Shown here: positions 8,805-17,769 of the stretch, in pieces
Layout of the letters: each line of letters opens with the position of its first letter
How positions within the stretch are numbered: position 1 is the stretch's first letter
Assembly: GCF_007997075.1 (NCBI RefSeq)
Contig: NZ_VORS01000005.1
Coordinates: forward strand, 186,001-250,000
DNA: 64,000 bases
DNA from: Polaribacter sp. IC073
GTDB taxonomy: Bacteria; Bacteroidota; Bacteroidia; Flavobacteriales; Flavobacteriaceae
Direction of reading: 5' to 3'
Position numbers and translations under genes: made by a program
The notes under the pieces: model-generated
Seen by the model: the letters and a program-made list of their open reading frames with translations, nothing else
Database searches by the model: none
Told to the model about the DNA's origin: nothing

Positions 8805-11135
8805 TTATTTTAATTGAAAACCTTTCGCTGGTTTTGCATCTAATAAATGCGTTACAAAATAATCCCAACGTTTACGAGTCATGTATTTTGTCATGTCTCC
8901 ATAACCATGTCTTTGATTCGGATATAAAATCATGTCAAAATCTTTGTTCGCTTTGATTAAAGCTTCAACAACTAACATGGTATTCGATGGAGGTACATTA
9001 TTATCCATAGAACCGTGTGTAATTAATAATTTTCCTTTCAAATCTTTTGCAATCAATTGATTTGCTTGATTATCGTAATTGGTAGTTCCATCTACTTTTC
9101 CTTCGATGTTTCCATCAACCAAAAGCCCTTGCCATTTTTCTCCCCAATCTGCTTCGTAGTTTCTATTATCATGATTTCCAGCACCAGAAACAGCCACATC
9201 ATAAAATTCAGGATATGCAAAAACAGCTCTTGTAGAAGCGTAACCACCTCCAGAATGTCCCCAAATACCAACTCTATCAGTGTCCATTCCTTTATATTTT
9301 TGCGCTAGTTGTTTAATCGCAGTAATATTATCTGGCAAACCATTATCTCCCATGTTTCCGTAATAGGCGTCATGAAAAGATTTAGAGCGCATTGGCGTTC
9401 CCATTGCATCTACAGCAACCACCACAAAACCTAATTCTGCAACTGCTTGAAAATCTCTCCAAACCGGTCTAAAATTATACGTACCAACAGAACCAGCTTG
9501 TGGCCCAGGATAAATATAATTTAAAACAGGATATTTTTTAGATTCGTCATAATGAGAAGGCAAACACATAATACCATAAATAGCTGTTTTTTCATCTCTT
9601 GCTTTCACCTTGAACTCAATAGGTTCTTGCCAGTTACTTTCTTTTAAGGCTGAAATATCTGCAGTTTCTAAATCCATTATTTTTTCTCCATTGCTACTTC
9701 TTAAAACAGCAATTGGCGGATTCGTAGTTGTAGAATACACATCAACTAACATTGAATAATCTGTAGAAAAAGTTACAGTATGTGTTCCTTTAGAAGGTGT
9801 TAAATTGATGAAGTTAGTACCATCAAAGTTTACTTTGTAAAAGTAATTGTGATACGGATTCCCTTCTTCTTTTCCTCCTGCAGAAAAATAAATTTGTCTA
9901 TTTTCCTCGTCAATTTTTTTGATTTGTTTCACTAAGAAATCACCAGCAGTAATCTGATTTTTTAACTTTTTAGTTTCTAAATCATACAAATAAATGTGCC
10001 CCCAATCTGATTTTTCTGAATACCAGATAAATTCATTAGAATCGAATAACACTTTCCAGTTTTCTACATTCACACCAGATTCATAATAGGTTGCTACTTC
10101 TTCTTTATGAATAGATTCTACGTTACCCGTTGCTGCATCTGCAATTTGTAAATGTGCAATTTTATGATCTCTAGAACCAGAAACAAAAGCAAACTTCGTT
10201 CCTTCTTTGTTCCATTGTGCATCTAACAATTCATTGTTCCAGTCTGCAATATGATCTGTTGTAGAACCTCTCTGAAAATCTTTATCCATTTTTAAACGTA
10301 CCGTTTTTGGTTTGTTGTCTAAATGAATAATTACACGTTCAATGGTGAAAATTTTATCATCTCCAGGTAATGGATGTTTCCAGGCTTCTAATCTTGGGTG
10401 CCCAACATTTGTAGACGTTAAATACATCATACCAACACCTCTAGCATCTTGCTGAAATGTTGCGATTTTATCAGAATTTGGAGACCATTTTAAAACAGCT
10501 CCATCACTTTTAGTCCAACCGGCATTATTAGTTGCGTAACCATAATCTTCGATCCCATCAAAAGTAAGTTGCGTTTTCTTGTCGGTTTCTAAATTACGAA
10601 CCCAAAGATTAAAATTATTTATGTAGACCGCTAACTTTCCGTTAGGAGAAACATGCTCATTTCTGCTTATATTTTTACTTTCTGATGAATTTTTAGAGAG
10701 TGAGTTCTCTGCCAAATTATAAGAATATTTTTGTCTAGAAGCAGTAAAATGCAACATTTTTAAATCTTCAGAAAAAGAAACGCTATAAATTGGTAAATCA
10801 GTTGCTTTTATTTCTTTGTCCATTTCTTTAGACAAAGCTTCCGCTAATTTTTCATGGTTAAAAGCAGCTTCTTTTGTTTTAGAATTTGCATCCACCAAAA
10901 TAAATGATTTTCCATCTTTATTTGTAGTTGAATACAGAAGTTTATTTCCGTTTACAAATGAGCTTCCAGAAACTTGGTTATGTACCAAACGATACAAACC
11001 TCTGTCCATGTGTTTCGCTGCGGCTTCGTATTCTGCAACGGTAAATTCTTTTTGTTCTTTAGAATTGGAACAACTTAATAGTAGTATCGAAAAAACACCA
11101 CAAATTAAAGTCTTAGTTAAAGTTGATTTTCTCAT
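8805..11135 (-). CDS. S9-family (dipeptidyl peptidase IV-like) serine peptidase, lipoprotein
   Basis: This 776-residue envelope peptidase should cut dipeptides from peptide N-termini. A lipobox LLSC (Cys22) follows a hydrophobic stretch. The N-terminal two-thirds is the beta-propeller (DPPIV_N), and the C-terminal alpha/beta-hydrolase begins near residue 510. The nucleophile is Ser628 in GHSGGG, the acid Asp711 in GSMDNNVPP and the base His743 in QRHGYG. The nucleophile elbow GHSGGG differs from the GWSYGG of classical DPP IV and from the GWSFGG of the second S9 gene in this window. Specificity may differ. It is the middle gene of the M20-S9-M1 operon. Confidence 0.93.
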   Translation of the reverse strand: MRKSTLTKTLICGVFSILLLSCSNSKEQKEFTVAEYEAAAKHMDRGLYRLVHNQVSGSSFVNGNKLLYSTTNKDGKSFILVDANSKTKEAAFNHEKLAEALSKEMDKEIKATDLPIYSVSFSEDLKMLHFTASRQKYSYNLAENSLSKNSSESKNISRNEHVSPNGKLAVYINNFNLWVRNLETDKKTQLTFDGIEDYGYATNNAGWTKSDGAVLKWSPNSDKIATFQQDARGVGMMYLTSTNVGHPRLEAWKHPLPGDDKIFTIERVIIHLDNKPKTVRLKMDKDFQRGSTTDHIADWNNELLDAQWNKEGTKFAFVSGSRDHKIAHLQIADAATGNVESIHKEEVATYYESGVNVENWKVLFDSNEFIWYSEKSDWGHIYLYDLETKKLKNQITAGDFLVKQIKKIDEENRQIYFSAGGKEEGNPYHNYFYKVNFDGTNFINLTPSKGTHTVTFSTDYSMLVDVYSTTTNPPIAVLRSSNGEKIMDLETADISALKESNWQEPIEFKVKARDEKTAIYGIMCLPSHYDESKKYPVLNYIYPGPQAGSVGTYNFRPVWRDFQAVAELGFVVVAVDAMGTPMRSKSFHDAYYGNMGDNGLPDNITAIKQLAQKYKGMDTDRVGIWGHSGGGYASTRAVFAYPEFYDVAVSGAGNHDNRNYEADWGEKWQGLLVDGNIEGKVDGTTNYDNQANQLIAKDLKGKLLITHGSMDNNVPPSNTMLVVEALIKANKDFDMILYPNQRHGYGDMTKYMTRKRWDYFVTHLLDAKPAKGFQLK

Positions 11136-11143
11136 ATGACTAC

Positions 11144-12538
11144 TTATTTTTTTGTTGATAATTCTGTAAAATATTTATAAAAATACGGAATGGTTTCAAT
11201 CCCTTTTAAATAATTCCAAACTCCGAAATGTTCATCTGGCGAGTGAATTGCATCTGAATCCAAACCAAATCCCATTAAAATAGTCTTGCTTTTTAATTCT
11301 TTTTCAAACAAAGAAACAATAGGAATACTACCACCGCTTCTCTGTGGAATTGGTGTTTTTCCAAAACTAGTTTCGTACGCTTTACTTGCTGCTTGGTACG
11401 CAATATTATCTGTTGGCGTTACATAACCTTGTCCGCCATGATGTGGCTTTACAAGTACTGTAACAGATTTTGGCGCAATACTTTCGAAATGAGTTTTAAA
11501 TAACTGTGTAATTTCTCTCCAATCTTGATTAGGAACCAAACGCATAGAAATTTTAGCAAAAGCTTTGCTTGCAATTACTGTTTTTGCGCCTTCACCAATA
11601 TAGCCACCCCAAATTCCGTTTACGTCTAAAGTTGGTCTAATTGCATTTCTTTCATTGGTAGAATATCCTTTTTCGCCATGAACCTCGTCAATATTTAAAG
11701 CTTTTTTATAATTTTCTAAAGAAAAAGGCGCTTTTGCCATTGCTGTTCTTTCTTCAGTGGATAATTCTTCAACATTGTCATAGAAGCCAGGAATGGTAAT
11801 ATGATTGTTCTCATCATGTAAAGAAGCAATCATTTTTGTTAAAATATTGATAGGATTTGCAACTGCACCACCATACAAACCAGAATGTAAATCTCTATTT
11901 GGGCCAGTAACTTCCACTTCAACATAACTTAAACCACGCAAACCAGTAGTTATTGATGGAATATCGTTGGCAATCATTCCAGTATCAGAAATTAAAATTA
12001 CATCATTTGCTAACTTTTCCTTATTTCTAGGTACAAACCAAGCCAAACTTTCAGAACCAACTTCTTCTTCACCTTCAATCATAAATTTTACATTACAAGG
12101 CAAATTACCAGTTGAGGTCATATATTCCATTGCTTTTACATGCATGTACATTTGTCCTTTATCATCACATGCACCTCTTGCAAAAATTGCGCCTTCTGGG
12201 TGAATTTCTGTTTTTTTAATGACTGGTTCGAATGGAGGAGACGTCCATAATTCAATAGGATCTGCTGGTTGAACGTCATAATGACCATAAACGAGCACTG
12301 TTGGTAAATTTTTATCAATAATTTTCTCTCCATAAATTATTGGATATCCTGGAGTTTCGCAAATTTCTACGTGGTCACAACCTGCTTTTTTAAGACTTTC
12401 TAGCACAAAATCGGCTGTGTTTAAAACGTCTTTTTTGTAGGCTTTATCGGCACTTACAGATGGTATTTCTAATAAACTGATTAGCTCGTCTAAAAAGCGA
12501 TTTTTGTTTTCTTGAATATACGTTTGAATTGTACTCAT
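11144..12538 (-). CDS. M20-family dipeptidase
   Basis: A cytoplasmic zinc dipeptidase of the ArgE/DapE/CPG2 group (464 residues, no signal peptide). Zinc-site motifs are GHYDVQP (His86), GACDDKGQ (Asp125) and EGEEEVGS (Glu157/Glu158). The inserted dimerisation domain spans roughly 200-380. It is the first gene of a three-peptidase operon, 8 bases ahead of the S9 gene. A minus-strand promoter sits 25 bases upstream. Within the operon it probably completes hydrolysis of dipeptides released outside and imported. Exact substrate preference cannot be read from sequence. Confidence 0.93.
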   Translation of the reverse strand: MSTIQTYIQENKNRFLDELISLLEIPSVSADKAYKKDVLNTADFVLESLKKAGCDHVEICETPGYPIIYGEKIIDKNLPTVLVYGHYDVQPADPIELWTSPPFEPVIKKTEIHPEGAIFARGACDDKGQMYMHVKAMEYMTSTGNLPCNVKFMIEGEEEVGSESLAWFVPRNKEKLANDVILISDTGMIANDIPSITTGLRGLSYVEVEVTGPNRDLHSGLYGGAVANPINILTKMIASLHDENNHITIPGFYDNVEELSTEERTAMAKAPFSLENYKKALNIDEVHGEKGYSTNERNAIRPTLDVNGIWGGYIGEGAKTVIASKAFAKISMRLVPNQDWREITQLFKTHFESIAPKSVTVLVKPHHGGQGYVTPTDNIAYQAASKAYETSFGKTPIPQRSGGSIPIVSLFEKELKSKTILMGFGLDSDAIHSPDEHFGVWNYLKGIETIPYFYKYFTELSTKK

Positions 12539-12562
12539 TTGAATTGTTTTTTATTTCTTCAT

Positions 12563-12589
12563 CAAAAGTAGAAAAATTATAATGAACAA
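12563..12589 (-). promoter_or_regulatory. Promoter of the M20-S9-M1 peptidase operon
   Basis: On the minus strand, TTG (12589-12587), 16 bases, then TACTTTTG (12570-12563), a match to TTG-N-TAnnTTTG with a spacer one base short of the usual 17. The -7 box is 25 bases from the dipeptidase ATG. Its -33 lies only 2 bases from that of the tRNA-Leu promoter on the other strand. Confidence 0.6.
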
Positions 12590-12591
12590 GT

Positions 12592-12620
12592 TTGTAGTTT
12601 GGAAGTATTGTTTATATTTG
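12592..12620 (+). promoter_or_regulatory. Promoter of tRNA-Leu
   Basis: TTG (12592-12594), an 18-base spacer, then TATATTTG (12613-12620). This is a full Bacteroidota promoter ending 24 bases before the mature tRNA. It is divergent from the peptidase operon promoter. Confidence 0.75.
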
Positions 12621-12644
12621 CATCCCGAATCTTCGGAAAAAGTT

Positions 12645-12726
12645 GCAGGCGTGGTGGAATTGGTAGACACGCTAGACTTAGGATCTAGTGCCGCGAGGTG
12701 TGAGAGTTCGAGTCTCTCCGCCTGTA
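12645..12726 (+). tRNA. tRNA-Leu (anticodon UAG)
   Basis: An 82-nucleotide class II tRNA. The acceptor 5' strand GCAGGCG pairs with CGCCTGT (one G-U), with discriminator A. The anticodon stem CTAGA/TCTAG encloses loop CTTAGGA, so the anticodon is TAG, reading CUA (and probably other CUN) leucine codons. A variable arm (GCCGCGAGGTG region) and the T-arm GAGAGTTCGAGTCTCTC are present. CCA is not encoded. It has its own promoter and terminator. Confidence 0.96.
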
Positions 12727-12734
12727 CAAATGAT

Positions 12735-12768
12735 AAGACCGAAGTGAAAACTTCGGTCTTTTTTTTTC
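12735..12768 (+). terminator. Terminator of tRNA-Leu
   Basis: AAGACCGAAG, loop TGAAAA, CTTCGGTCTT followed by a long T-run. It is a strong hairpin 9 bases after the tRNA. Confidence 0.92.
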
Positions 12769-12789
12769 TAAAAATATCTATTTAACGCT

Positions 12790-13767
12790 ATGAAATTACA
12801 TCCTTTAAAATTTACGCCTCTTTTTAAATACAGACTTTGGGGAGGAGATAAGTTAAAATCAGTATTACATAAAGAGTATTCTGAATCGAATATTGGTGAA
12901 TCTTGGGAAATTTCTGATGTAGAAAATGATGAAACTATTGTTGCTAACGGTTTTTTTGAAGGAAAAACACTTAGAGATTTAACAGAAGAATACAAAGGAA
13001 AGTTTTTAGGAGAAGCGGTTTATAAACAATTTGGGAATGAATTTCCTCTATTAATTAAGTTTATAGATGCTAAAACACCGTTATCTATTCAAGTGCATCC
13101 TGGTAATGAAATTGCAAAAGAACGTCATAATTCTTTCGGAAAGAATGAAATGTGGTATGTAATGGAAGCTGATAAAGATGCAGAGTTGATTGTTGGTTTT
13201 GATAAAGAAATTGATAAGACAGGATATGATGCATATGTTGCAGACGGTTCTATTTTAGAAGTAATGCATCATGAAAACGTTGCAGAAGGAGATACTTTTT
13301 ACATTCCTACAGGAAGAGTGCATGCGATTGGTTCTGGTGTCTTGTTGGCAGAAATTCAGCAAACTTCAGATATTACCTATCGTATTTACGATTATAATAG
13401 AGTAGATGCTAAAACGGGTGAATTAAGAGATTTGCACAATGATTTGGCAAAAGATGTAATCGATTTTGAATGTCATGAGACTTATAAAACGACGTATGAA
13501 GCGAAAACGAATGTGTCTAATGAATTGGTGCACTCGCCTTATTTTACGTCTAATTTTTTAATTGTTGAAGGAACGATTCAAAAAGACTATTCTAATTTAG
13601 ATTCTTTTGTAATTTATATTTGTGTAGCTGGAGATTTAGAATTAACCCATAACAAAAAAAGCTTCTCGCTTAAAAAAGGAGAAACTATTTTGTTACCAGC
13701 TTCAATAGACACTATTGAGTTGAAATCTTTATCAGAAAAAAGTAAATTGCTAGAAGTTTATTTATAG
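12790..13767 (+). CDS. manA: Mannose-6-phosphate isomerase, class I type
   Basis: This cupin enzyme interconverts mannose-6-phosphate and fructose-6-phosphate and so feeds mannosylated glycan synthesis. At 325 residues it is the short bacterial form. Zinc ligands are visible in IQVHPGNE (100-107) and GKNEMWYV (117-124), and the histidine segment YIPTGRVHAIG (about 178-188) precedes the active-site Arg in TYRIYDYNR. It starts 22 bases after the tRNA terminator, with no clear promoter of its own, and ends 3 bases before a convergent thioesterase gene. Confidence 0.92.
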   Translation: MKLHPLKFTPLFKYRLWGGDKLKSVLHKEYSESNIGESWEISDVENDETIVANGFFEGKTLRDLTEEYKGKFLGEAVYKQFGNEFPLLIKFIDAKTPLSIQVHPGNEIAKERHNSFGKNEMWYVMEADKDAELIVGFDKEIDKTGYDAYVADGSILEVMHHENVAEGDTFYIPTGRVHAIGSGVLLAEIQQTSDITYRIYDYNRVDAKTGELRDLHNDLAKDVIDFECHETYKTTYEAKTNVSNELVHSPYFTSNFLIVEGTIQKDYSNLDSFVIYICVAGDLELTHNKKSFSLKKGETILLPASIDTIELKSLSEKSKLLEVYL

Positions 13768-13770
13768 TCT

Positions 13771-14214
13771 TTACTTTTTTAACGAAATAACTTCGAAATC
13801 TTCGGCTCTTTCAGCAAAATCAAACATTTCTTTGGTTTCAATTGGTGGTGTTCTTAGTTTTCTTTTTGTTAAATCTATCCAAGCACCATAAACTTTTATA
13901 ATTGCAGACAATTTTCCGGCTTCGTTAAAAACTTCGTGAACAATTTTCCAACGTTCGTTATTTTCAGATAATCCTTGTAATTTTAAGTTTACGGTGATGT
14001 TTTCTCCTAAATGAATTTCTTTTCTAAAAGAAGTTTCTTCTGTAAATAAAATAGGACCAAGGTTATGTTTGGTGAACTCATCAATAGAAAAGTTGTGTTT
14101 GGCAAAAAAACGTACTCTAACTTCTGCAGCATAGTCATTATAAGCAGTGTGGCGCATGTGCCTGTTTGGGTCAAAGTCGGACCATTTAGTAGCAAAGGTT
14201 ACTTTAAAACTCAT
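13771..14214 (-). CDS. Acyl-CoA thioesterase, hotdog fold (4HBT family)
   Basis: A 147-residue single hotdog domain. The segment KWSDFDPNRHMRHTAYNDY resembles the 4-hydroxybenzoyl-CoA thioesterase/YbgC motif (D, DxxxHMR...Y). FDPNRHMRH carries the conserved Asp-Asn-His region around residue 15-20. Family members hydrolyse acyl-CoA or aryl-CoA thioesters in the cytoplasm, and the substrate here is unknown. It is preceded by the prc gene on the same strand (65 bases apart) but a terminator hairpin lies between, so it is probably its own unit. Confidence 0.82.
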   Translation of the reverse strand: MSFKVTFATKWSDFDPNRHMRHTAYNDYAAEVRVRFFAKHNFSIDEFTKHNLGPILFTEETSFRKEIHLGENITVNLKLQGLSENNERWKIVHEVFNEAGKLSAIIKVYGAWIDLTKRKLRTPPIETKEMFDFAERAEDFEVISLKK

Positions 14215-14223
14215 ATTTTAGAA

Positions 14224-14262
14224 TATAAAAATACCTGATGAAATGAAATTTCATCAGGTAGT
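14224..14262 (-). terminator. Terminator downstream of the tail-specific protease gene
   Basis: The perfect arms ACCTGATGAAAT / ATTTCATCAGGT surround a 2-3-base loop. They are followed on the minus strand by TATTTTTATATTC. It sits 17 bases after the prc stop. Confidence 0.85.
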
Positions 14263-14278
14263 ATAAATTGTTTATTAA

Positions 14279-16405
14279 TTAATGCTTTACTATTTCTCTA
14301 GAATTTTTTAGCTTCAATTCTTTTAAAACGTTCAATGCCTCAGCAACATAAATATCTTTGGCTAAATTCTTATGCCATGCATTTCTTTTATCCGCCAAAA
14401 CACTATCTATTTCCATTAATGGAAATTCGTATTTAGGAGATTGAAAACTAAGATTAGATTCATATTTAAAAGCATCTGTGTATTTTTTTGAATCTTTTTC
14501 TAATGCTTTACTTTCCTTAGAGAATTCTCTATAATTAAGAGAATAAGAAGTGGATGCTTGCTTTTCTTTCAACCATTTTGCGTAATTGTTGATCAACTTA
14601 AACTTAGAGTCTGAAGCGATTCTATTTTTACTTTGATTCACAACATCTTCAAAATTTTCATAAGAATTTGTTTTTGTATAATTTGCTTGCGGAACTTTAT
14701 CCCAAATTAAAGCACCGTCTAAATCTCTTTCTCCATACTTCATATAGCTATATCTATCTGGCATTGCAATATCAGAATACACCCCTTCAATTTGTGTAGA
14801 ACCACCGTTTACGCGATAGAATTTCTGAATTGTCATTTTTATTGCACCTAAATCTTCTTCATACTTCGGGTAAAAATTATTGATAGGAATTACACTTTGC
14901 ACAGTTCCTTTACCGTAGGTTTGATTACCCCCAATAATTACAGCACGTCCATAATCTTGCATTGCTGCAGCAAAAATTTCAGATGCGGATGCAGATAATT
15001 CATTAACCAAAACTACCACAGCACCATCCCATTGCATTTTAGGATCTACGTCATTTTTTACTACAGGATCTTGCCCTCTATATTTTACTTGAACAATAGG
15101 ACCTTTTGTGATAAATAAACCAGCAATTTCAATAGCTGTTTTTAGAGAGCCACCGCCATTATTCCTCAAATCGATTAATAAACCAGATACATTTTCGGTT
15201 TTTAAACGCTCAATTTCCTTTTCCATGTCTTTTGCAGAATCTCTAGAGTCAGTATCAGAAAAGTCAATATAGAATCTTGGTAAATCAATTAAACCATATT
15301 TTTTACCGTCTTTTTCTACAATAGTAGATTTTACAAAAGTTTCTTCTAGCTCTACAACATCTCTCATTATAGAAATTATTTTGGTAGAACCGTCTAATTT
15401 TTTCTTAACGGTTAATCGTACTTCCGTTCCTTTTTTTCCTTTGATAAATTTAATAGCATCATCTAAACGCATTCCTACAATATCTAAGGGCTCTTCGTCT
15501 CCTTGTGCAACTTCTAAAATAATATCACCTGCTTTTAAGTCTCCTTGTTTCCATGCAGGTCCACCAGAAACCAATTCAAAGATTTCTGTATAAATTCCTT
15601 TTTTTAACAAACGCGCTCCAATTCCTTCTAGTTTACCAGACATATCTTGGTCAAAACGTTCTTTTGTTCTTGGTGCCATATAGGTTGTGTGAGGGTCAAA
15701 AGCGCCAACAACACTATTTAAAAAAGTAGAAAACCAATCTTCGTGCTCTAATTCTTCAATTCGTAAATACAGTTCATCCATATTTTTTAAGACTTCTGCT
15801 CTTGCCGCTTTTTCTAATGCGTCAAAAGACTTTTCTTTAAAATCTTTGTCTTTTTTAGCTCTTGTTTCTTGTTTATCTAACTTGTCTTGAACTCTACTTA
15901 GTACATTTAATTTTAATTGTTTGCGCCAGTAGTTAATTAATTCATTCTCATTTTTAGCAAACGGAACCTTGTCATAGTCGATATCTATGGTTTCATTTTT
16001 TTTAAAATTGAAAGGTTGCGCAAGTAATTCGCCGTAATAAGATTTGGCATTCTTAATTTTATGTGTAAAATTAGTATAGACTAGGTTGTAAAAAGAGACG
16101 TCATCTCTTAATAATTGATTGTCAATCTCATACTTAAATTTAGAAAATTCTTTAATATCCTTTTGGGTAAAATAACGTTTACTAGGATCTAACCCCTCAA
16201 TAAAACTTTTAAAAACCTGTTCAGAAAAATCGTCATTCATGTCTTTTACAACAAAATGACCTCTTGTTAAAATGTTTTTTAGCACATAAACCAAGATCTT
16301 ATCTTTCTCAGGGTCTGAGTTTTCTATATCGTTATTTGCATTGATAGAAGTAAAGAGCATTAAAAATGCGATGAAGGTAATGCTAATTTTATTTGTGATT
16401 TTCAT
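14279..16405 (-). CDS. prc: Carboxy-terminal (tail-specific) processing protease, S41 family
   Basis: A periplasmic Ser/Lys protease that degrades or trims proteins from the C-terminus. There is an N-terminal signal peptide (about 1-23) and a helical N-terminal domain to about residue 240. The PDZ domain spans roughly 255-340 (GIGARLLKKGIYTEIFE, then AGDIILEVAQG). The S41 core follows. The nucleophile Ser is within SASASEIFAAA (about 471-476), the general-base Lys in YGKGTVQ (about 499). The substrate-holding motif LLIDLRNNGGGSL is near 409-421. A DUF3340-like C-terminal region ends the 708-residue protein. Architecture and length match E. coli Prc (682). Confidence 0.95.
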   Translation of the reverse strand: MKITNKISITFIAFLMLFTSINANNDIENSDPEKDKILVYVLKNILTRGHFVVKDMNDDFSEQVFKSFIEGLDPSKRYFTQKDIKEFSKFKYEIDNQLLRDDVSFYNLVYTNFTHKIKNAKSYYGELLAQPFNFKKNETIDIDYDKVPFAKNENELINYWRKQLKLNVLSRVQDKLDKQETRAKKDKDFKEKSFDALEKAARAEVLKNMDELYLRIEELEHEDWFSTFLNSVVGAFDPHTTYMAPRTKERFDQDMSGKLEGIGARLLKKGIYTEIFELVSGGPAWKQGDLKAGDIILEVAQGDEEPLDIVGMRLDDAIKFIKGKKGTEVRLTVKKKLDGSTKIISIMRDVVELEETFVKSTIVEKDGKKYGLIDLPRFYIDFSDTDSRDSAKDMEKEIERLKTENVSGLLIDLRNNGGGSLKTAIEIAGLFITKGPIVQVKYRGQDPVVKNDVDPKMQWDGAVVVLVNELSASASEIFAAAMQDYGRAVIIGGNQTYGKGTVQSVIPINNFYPKYEEDLGAIKMTIQKFYRVNGGSTQIEGVYSDIAMPDRYSYMKYGERDLDGALIWDKVPQANYTKTNSYENFEDVVNQSKNRIASDSKFKLINNYAKWLKEKQASTSYSLNYREFSKESKALEKDSKKYTDAFKYESNLSFQSPKYEFPLMEIDSVLADKRNAWHKNLAKDIYVAEALNVLKELKLKNSREIVKH

Positions 16406-16702
16406 AAATATTTTGTCGTGATTTTTGGTGTGAAATTACGTACTAGTATTGCTTGAAATACTAAAATAATGCCAATTTTTTTAAAATAATGCCTGTTTTT
16501 GATTTTTTTTATAAAAATTCATCAGGCTTGCTAACAAACTTACAGAAAAATACATGGTTATATTCTTTACAAATTGTTAAAAAGAAAATAGTTTAAATGA
16601 ATTACATTTGTGAGTATTGTTGAGAGATTAAATAATTGAACTATTACAAATTAGTATTTCAATGAAATCTTTTAACCCCTTAATCTATATAATTAAAAAA
16701 AT
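16406..16702. other. Divergent intergenic region prc / surE, no gene seen
   Basis: These 297 bases are AT-rich, without an open frame of note. They hold a plus-strand -7 box at 16603-16610. No clear TAnnTTTG box was found for prc on the minus strand. Confidence 0.6.
16603..16610 (+). promoter_or_regulatory. Promoter -7 element for the surE-comEC operon
   Basis: TACATTTG matches TAnnTTTG. The nearest upstream TTG (16574-16576) leaves 26 bases, longer than usual. If used, the leader is about 85 bases. Confidence 0.45.
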
Positions 16703-17473
16703 ATGCAAGAAAAACCGTTAATCTTAGTTACAAATGATGATGGAATTACTGCTCCCGGAATTAGAGCCTTAATAAAAATAATGAATAAAATAGGAGATGT
16801 TGTTGTGGTTGCACCCGATAGCCCGCAAAGCGGAATGGGACATGCAATTACGGTAGATAATGTGTTAACTTGCAACCCTATAACTATTGATGATGGTCCC
16901 CAGTTAGAATACACGTGTTCTGGTACCCCCGCAGATTGTGTAAAAATGGCTGTGAATGAAATTCTAAATAGAAAACCAGATTTATGTGTTTCTGGTATTA
17001 ATCACGGTGCAAATTCTTCGATTAGCGTAATTTATTCTGGTACAATGAGTGCTGCTGTAGAAGCAGGAATAGAAGGTGTACCTGCAATTGGTTTTTCTTT
17101 GCTTGATTTTAAATGGCATGCAGATTTTAAAGCATCAGAAGAATTTGTAAAAAACATTACTTTAAATGCCTTGTTAAATGGTATTCCTGAAGGAATTGTT
17201 TTAAATGTAAATATTCCTAAATTAAAGAAAGAAGAGATCAAAGGTGTGAAGATTTGCAGACAAGCAAATGGGTATTGGAAAGAAATTTTCGATAAACGAA
17301 AAAATCCTTTAGGAAAAGAATATTACTGGCTCTCTGGTGAGTTTGTGAATAAAGACAAAGGACAAGACACAGATATTTATGCTTTAGAAAATGGCTATAT
17401 TTCTGTAGTTCCTGTTCAATTTGATATGACAGCTCATCACATGATTCAAAAATTAAATTCTTGGGAACTGTAA
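16703..17473 (+). CDS. surE: 5'/3'-nucleotidase SurE
   Basis: A metal-dependent nucleoside monophosphate phosphatase of stationary-phase physiology. The diagnostic N-terminus LVTNDDGITAPGI (8-20) gives the Asp pair. The conserved SGINHGANSS and YSGTMSAAVEA segments supply the remaining metal and phosphate contacts. 256 residues is the normal length. It is the first gene of a forward run with a small membrane protein, lpxB, an NlpC/P60 gene and comEC. It overlaps the next gene by 13 bases. Confidence 0.96.
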   Translation: MQEKPLILVTNDDGITAPGIRALIKIMNKIGDVVVVAPDSPQSGMGHAITVDNVLTCNPITIDDGPQLEYTCSGTPADCVKMAVNEILNRKPDLCVSGINHGANSSISVIYSGTMSAAVEAGIEGVPAIGFSLLDFKWHADFKASEEFVKNITLNALLNGIPEGIVLNVNIPKLKKEEIKGVKICRQANGYWKEIFDKRKNPLGKEYYWLSGEFVNKDKGQDTDIYALENGYISVVPVQFDMTAHHMIQKLNSWEL

Positions 17474-17748
17474 AAAAAGATCTTTTAATAGGAGTTTTAG
17501 TTGCTCTCTTTGCCACTTTTGGAGGTGTTTTCTTATATTTAGAATATTTTTCTAAGTATAGTTTTAATGATACTTTACAGATGATAAGTGAAGGTGAATT
17601 GTACGGAAAAGTACTTGCTTTAGCAGCTATTCCTAATTTATTTGTATTTTTTATATTCATTAAAAAGAAAGAAGACAATAAAGCAAAAGGAGTTTTATTA
17701 GCAACTATTTTAATTGCGCTAACAACGCTGATTTTAAAATTTATTTAA
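17461..17748 (+). CDS. Small membrane protein of unknown function, TTG start
   Basis: Not recognised. It has 95 residues with three hydrophobic segments (about 8-28, 49-63 and 77-95), an N-terminal basic patch (VKKDLL) and a cytoplasmic KKKEDNKAKG loop, which fits an inner-membrane protein. There is no in-frame ATG near the 5' end; TTG at 17461, inside the 3' end of surE, is the best start. The next in-frame stop upstream is at 17422. The 13-base overlap suggests coupling to surE, and lpxB follows after 21 bases. Position between surE and lpxB hints at an envelope role, but this is only context. Confidence 0.75.
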   Translation: MGTVKKDLLIGVLVALFATFGGVFLYLEYFSKYSFNDTLQMISEGELYGKVLALAAIPNLFVFFIFIKKKEDNKAKGVLLATILIALTTLILKFI

Positions 17749-17769
17749 AAGAGACAAAGCTTACTACTT

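Noticed and set aside
12582..12785. 67-residue forward open frame over the tRNA
   Set aside because: It covers tRNA-Leu and its terminator; the tRNA explains the sequence fully.
17238..17678. 146-residue minus-strand frame across surE and the small membrane gene
   Set aside because: Antisense to two credible coding frames, with no motif or promoter.
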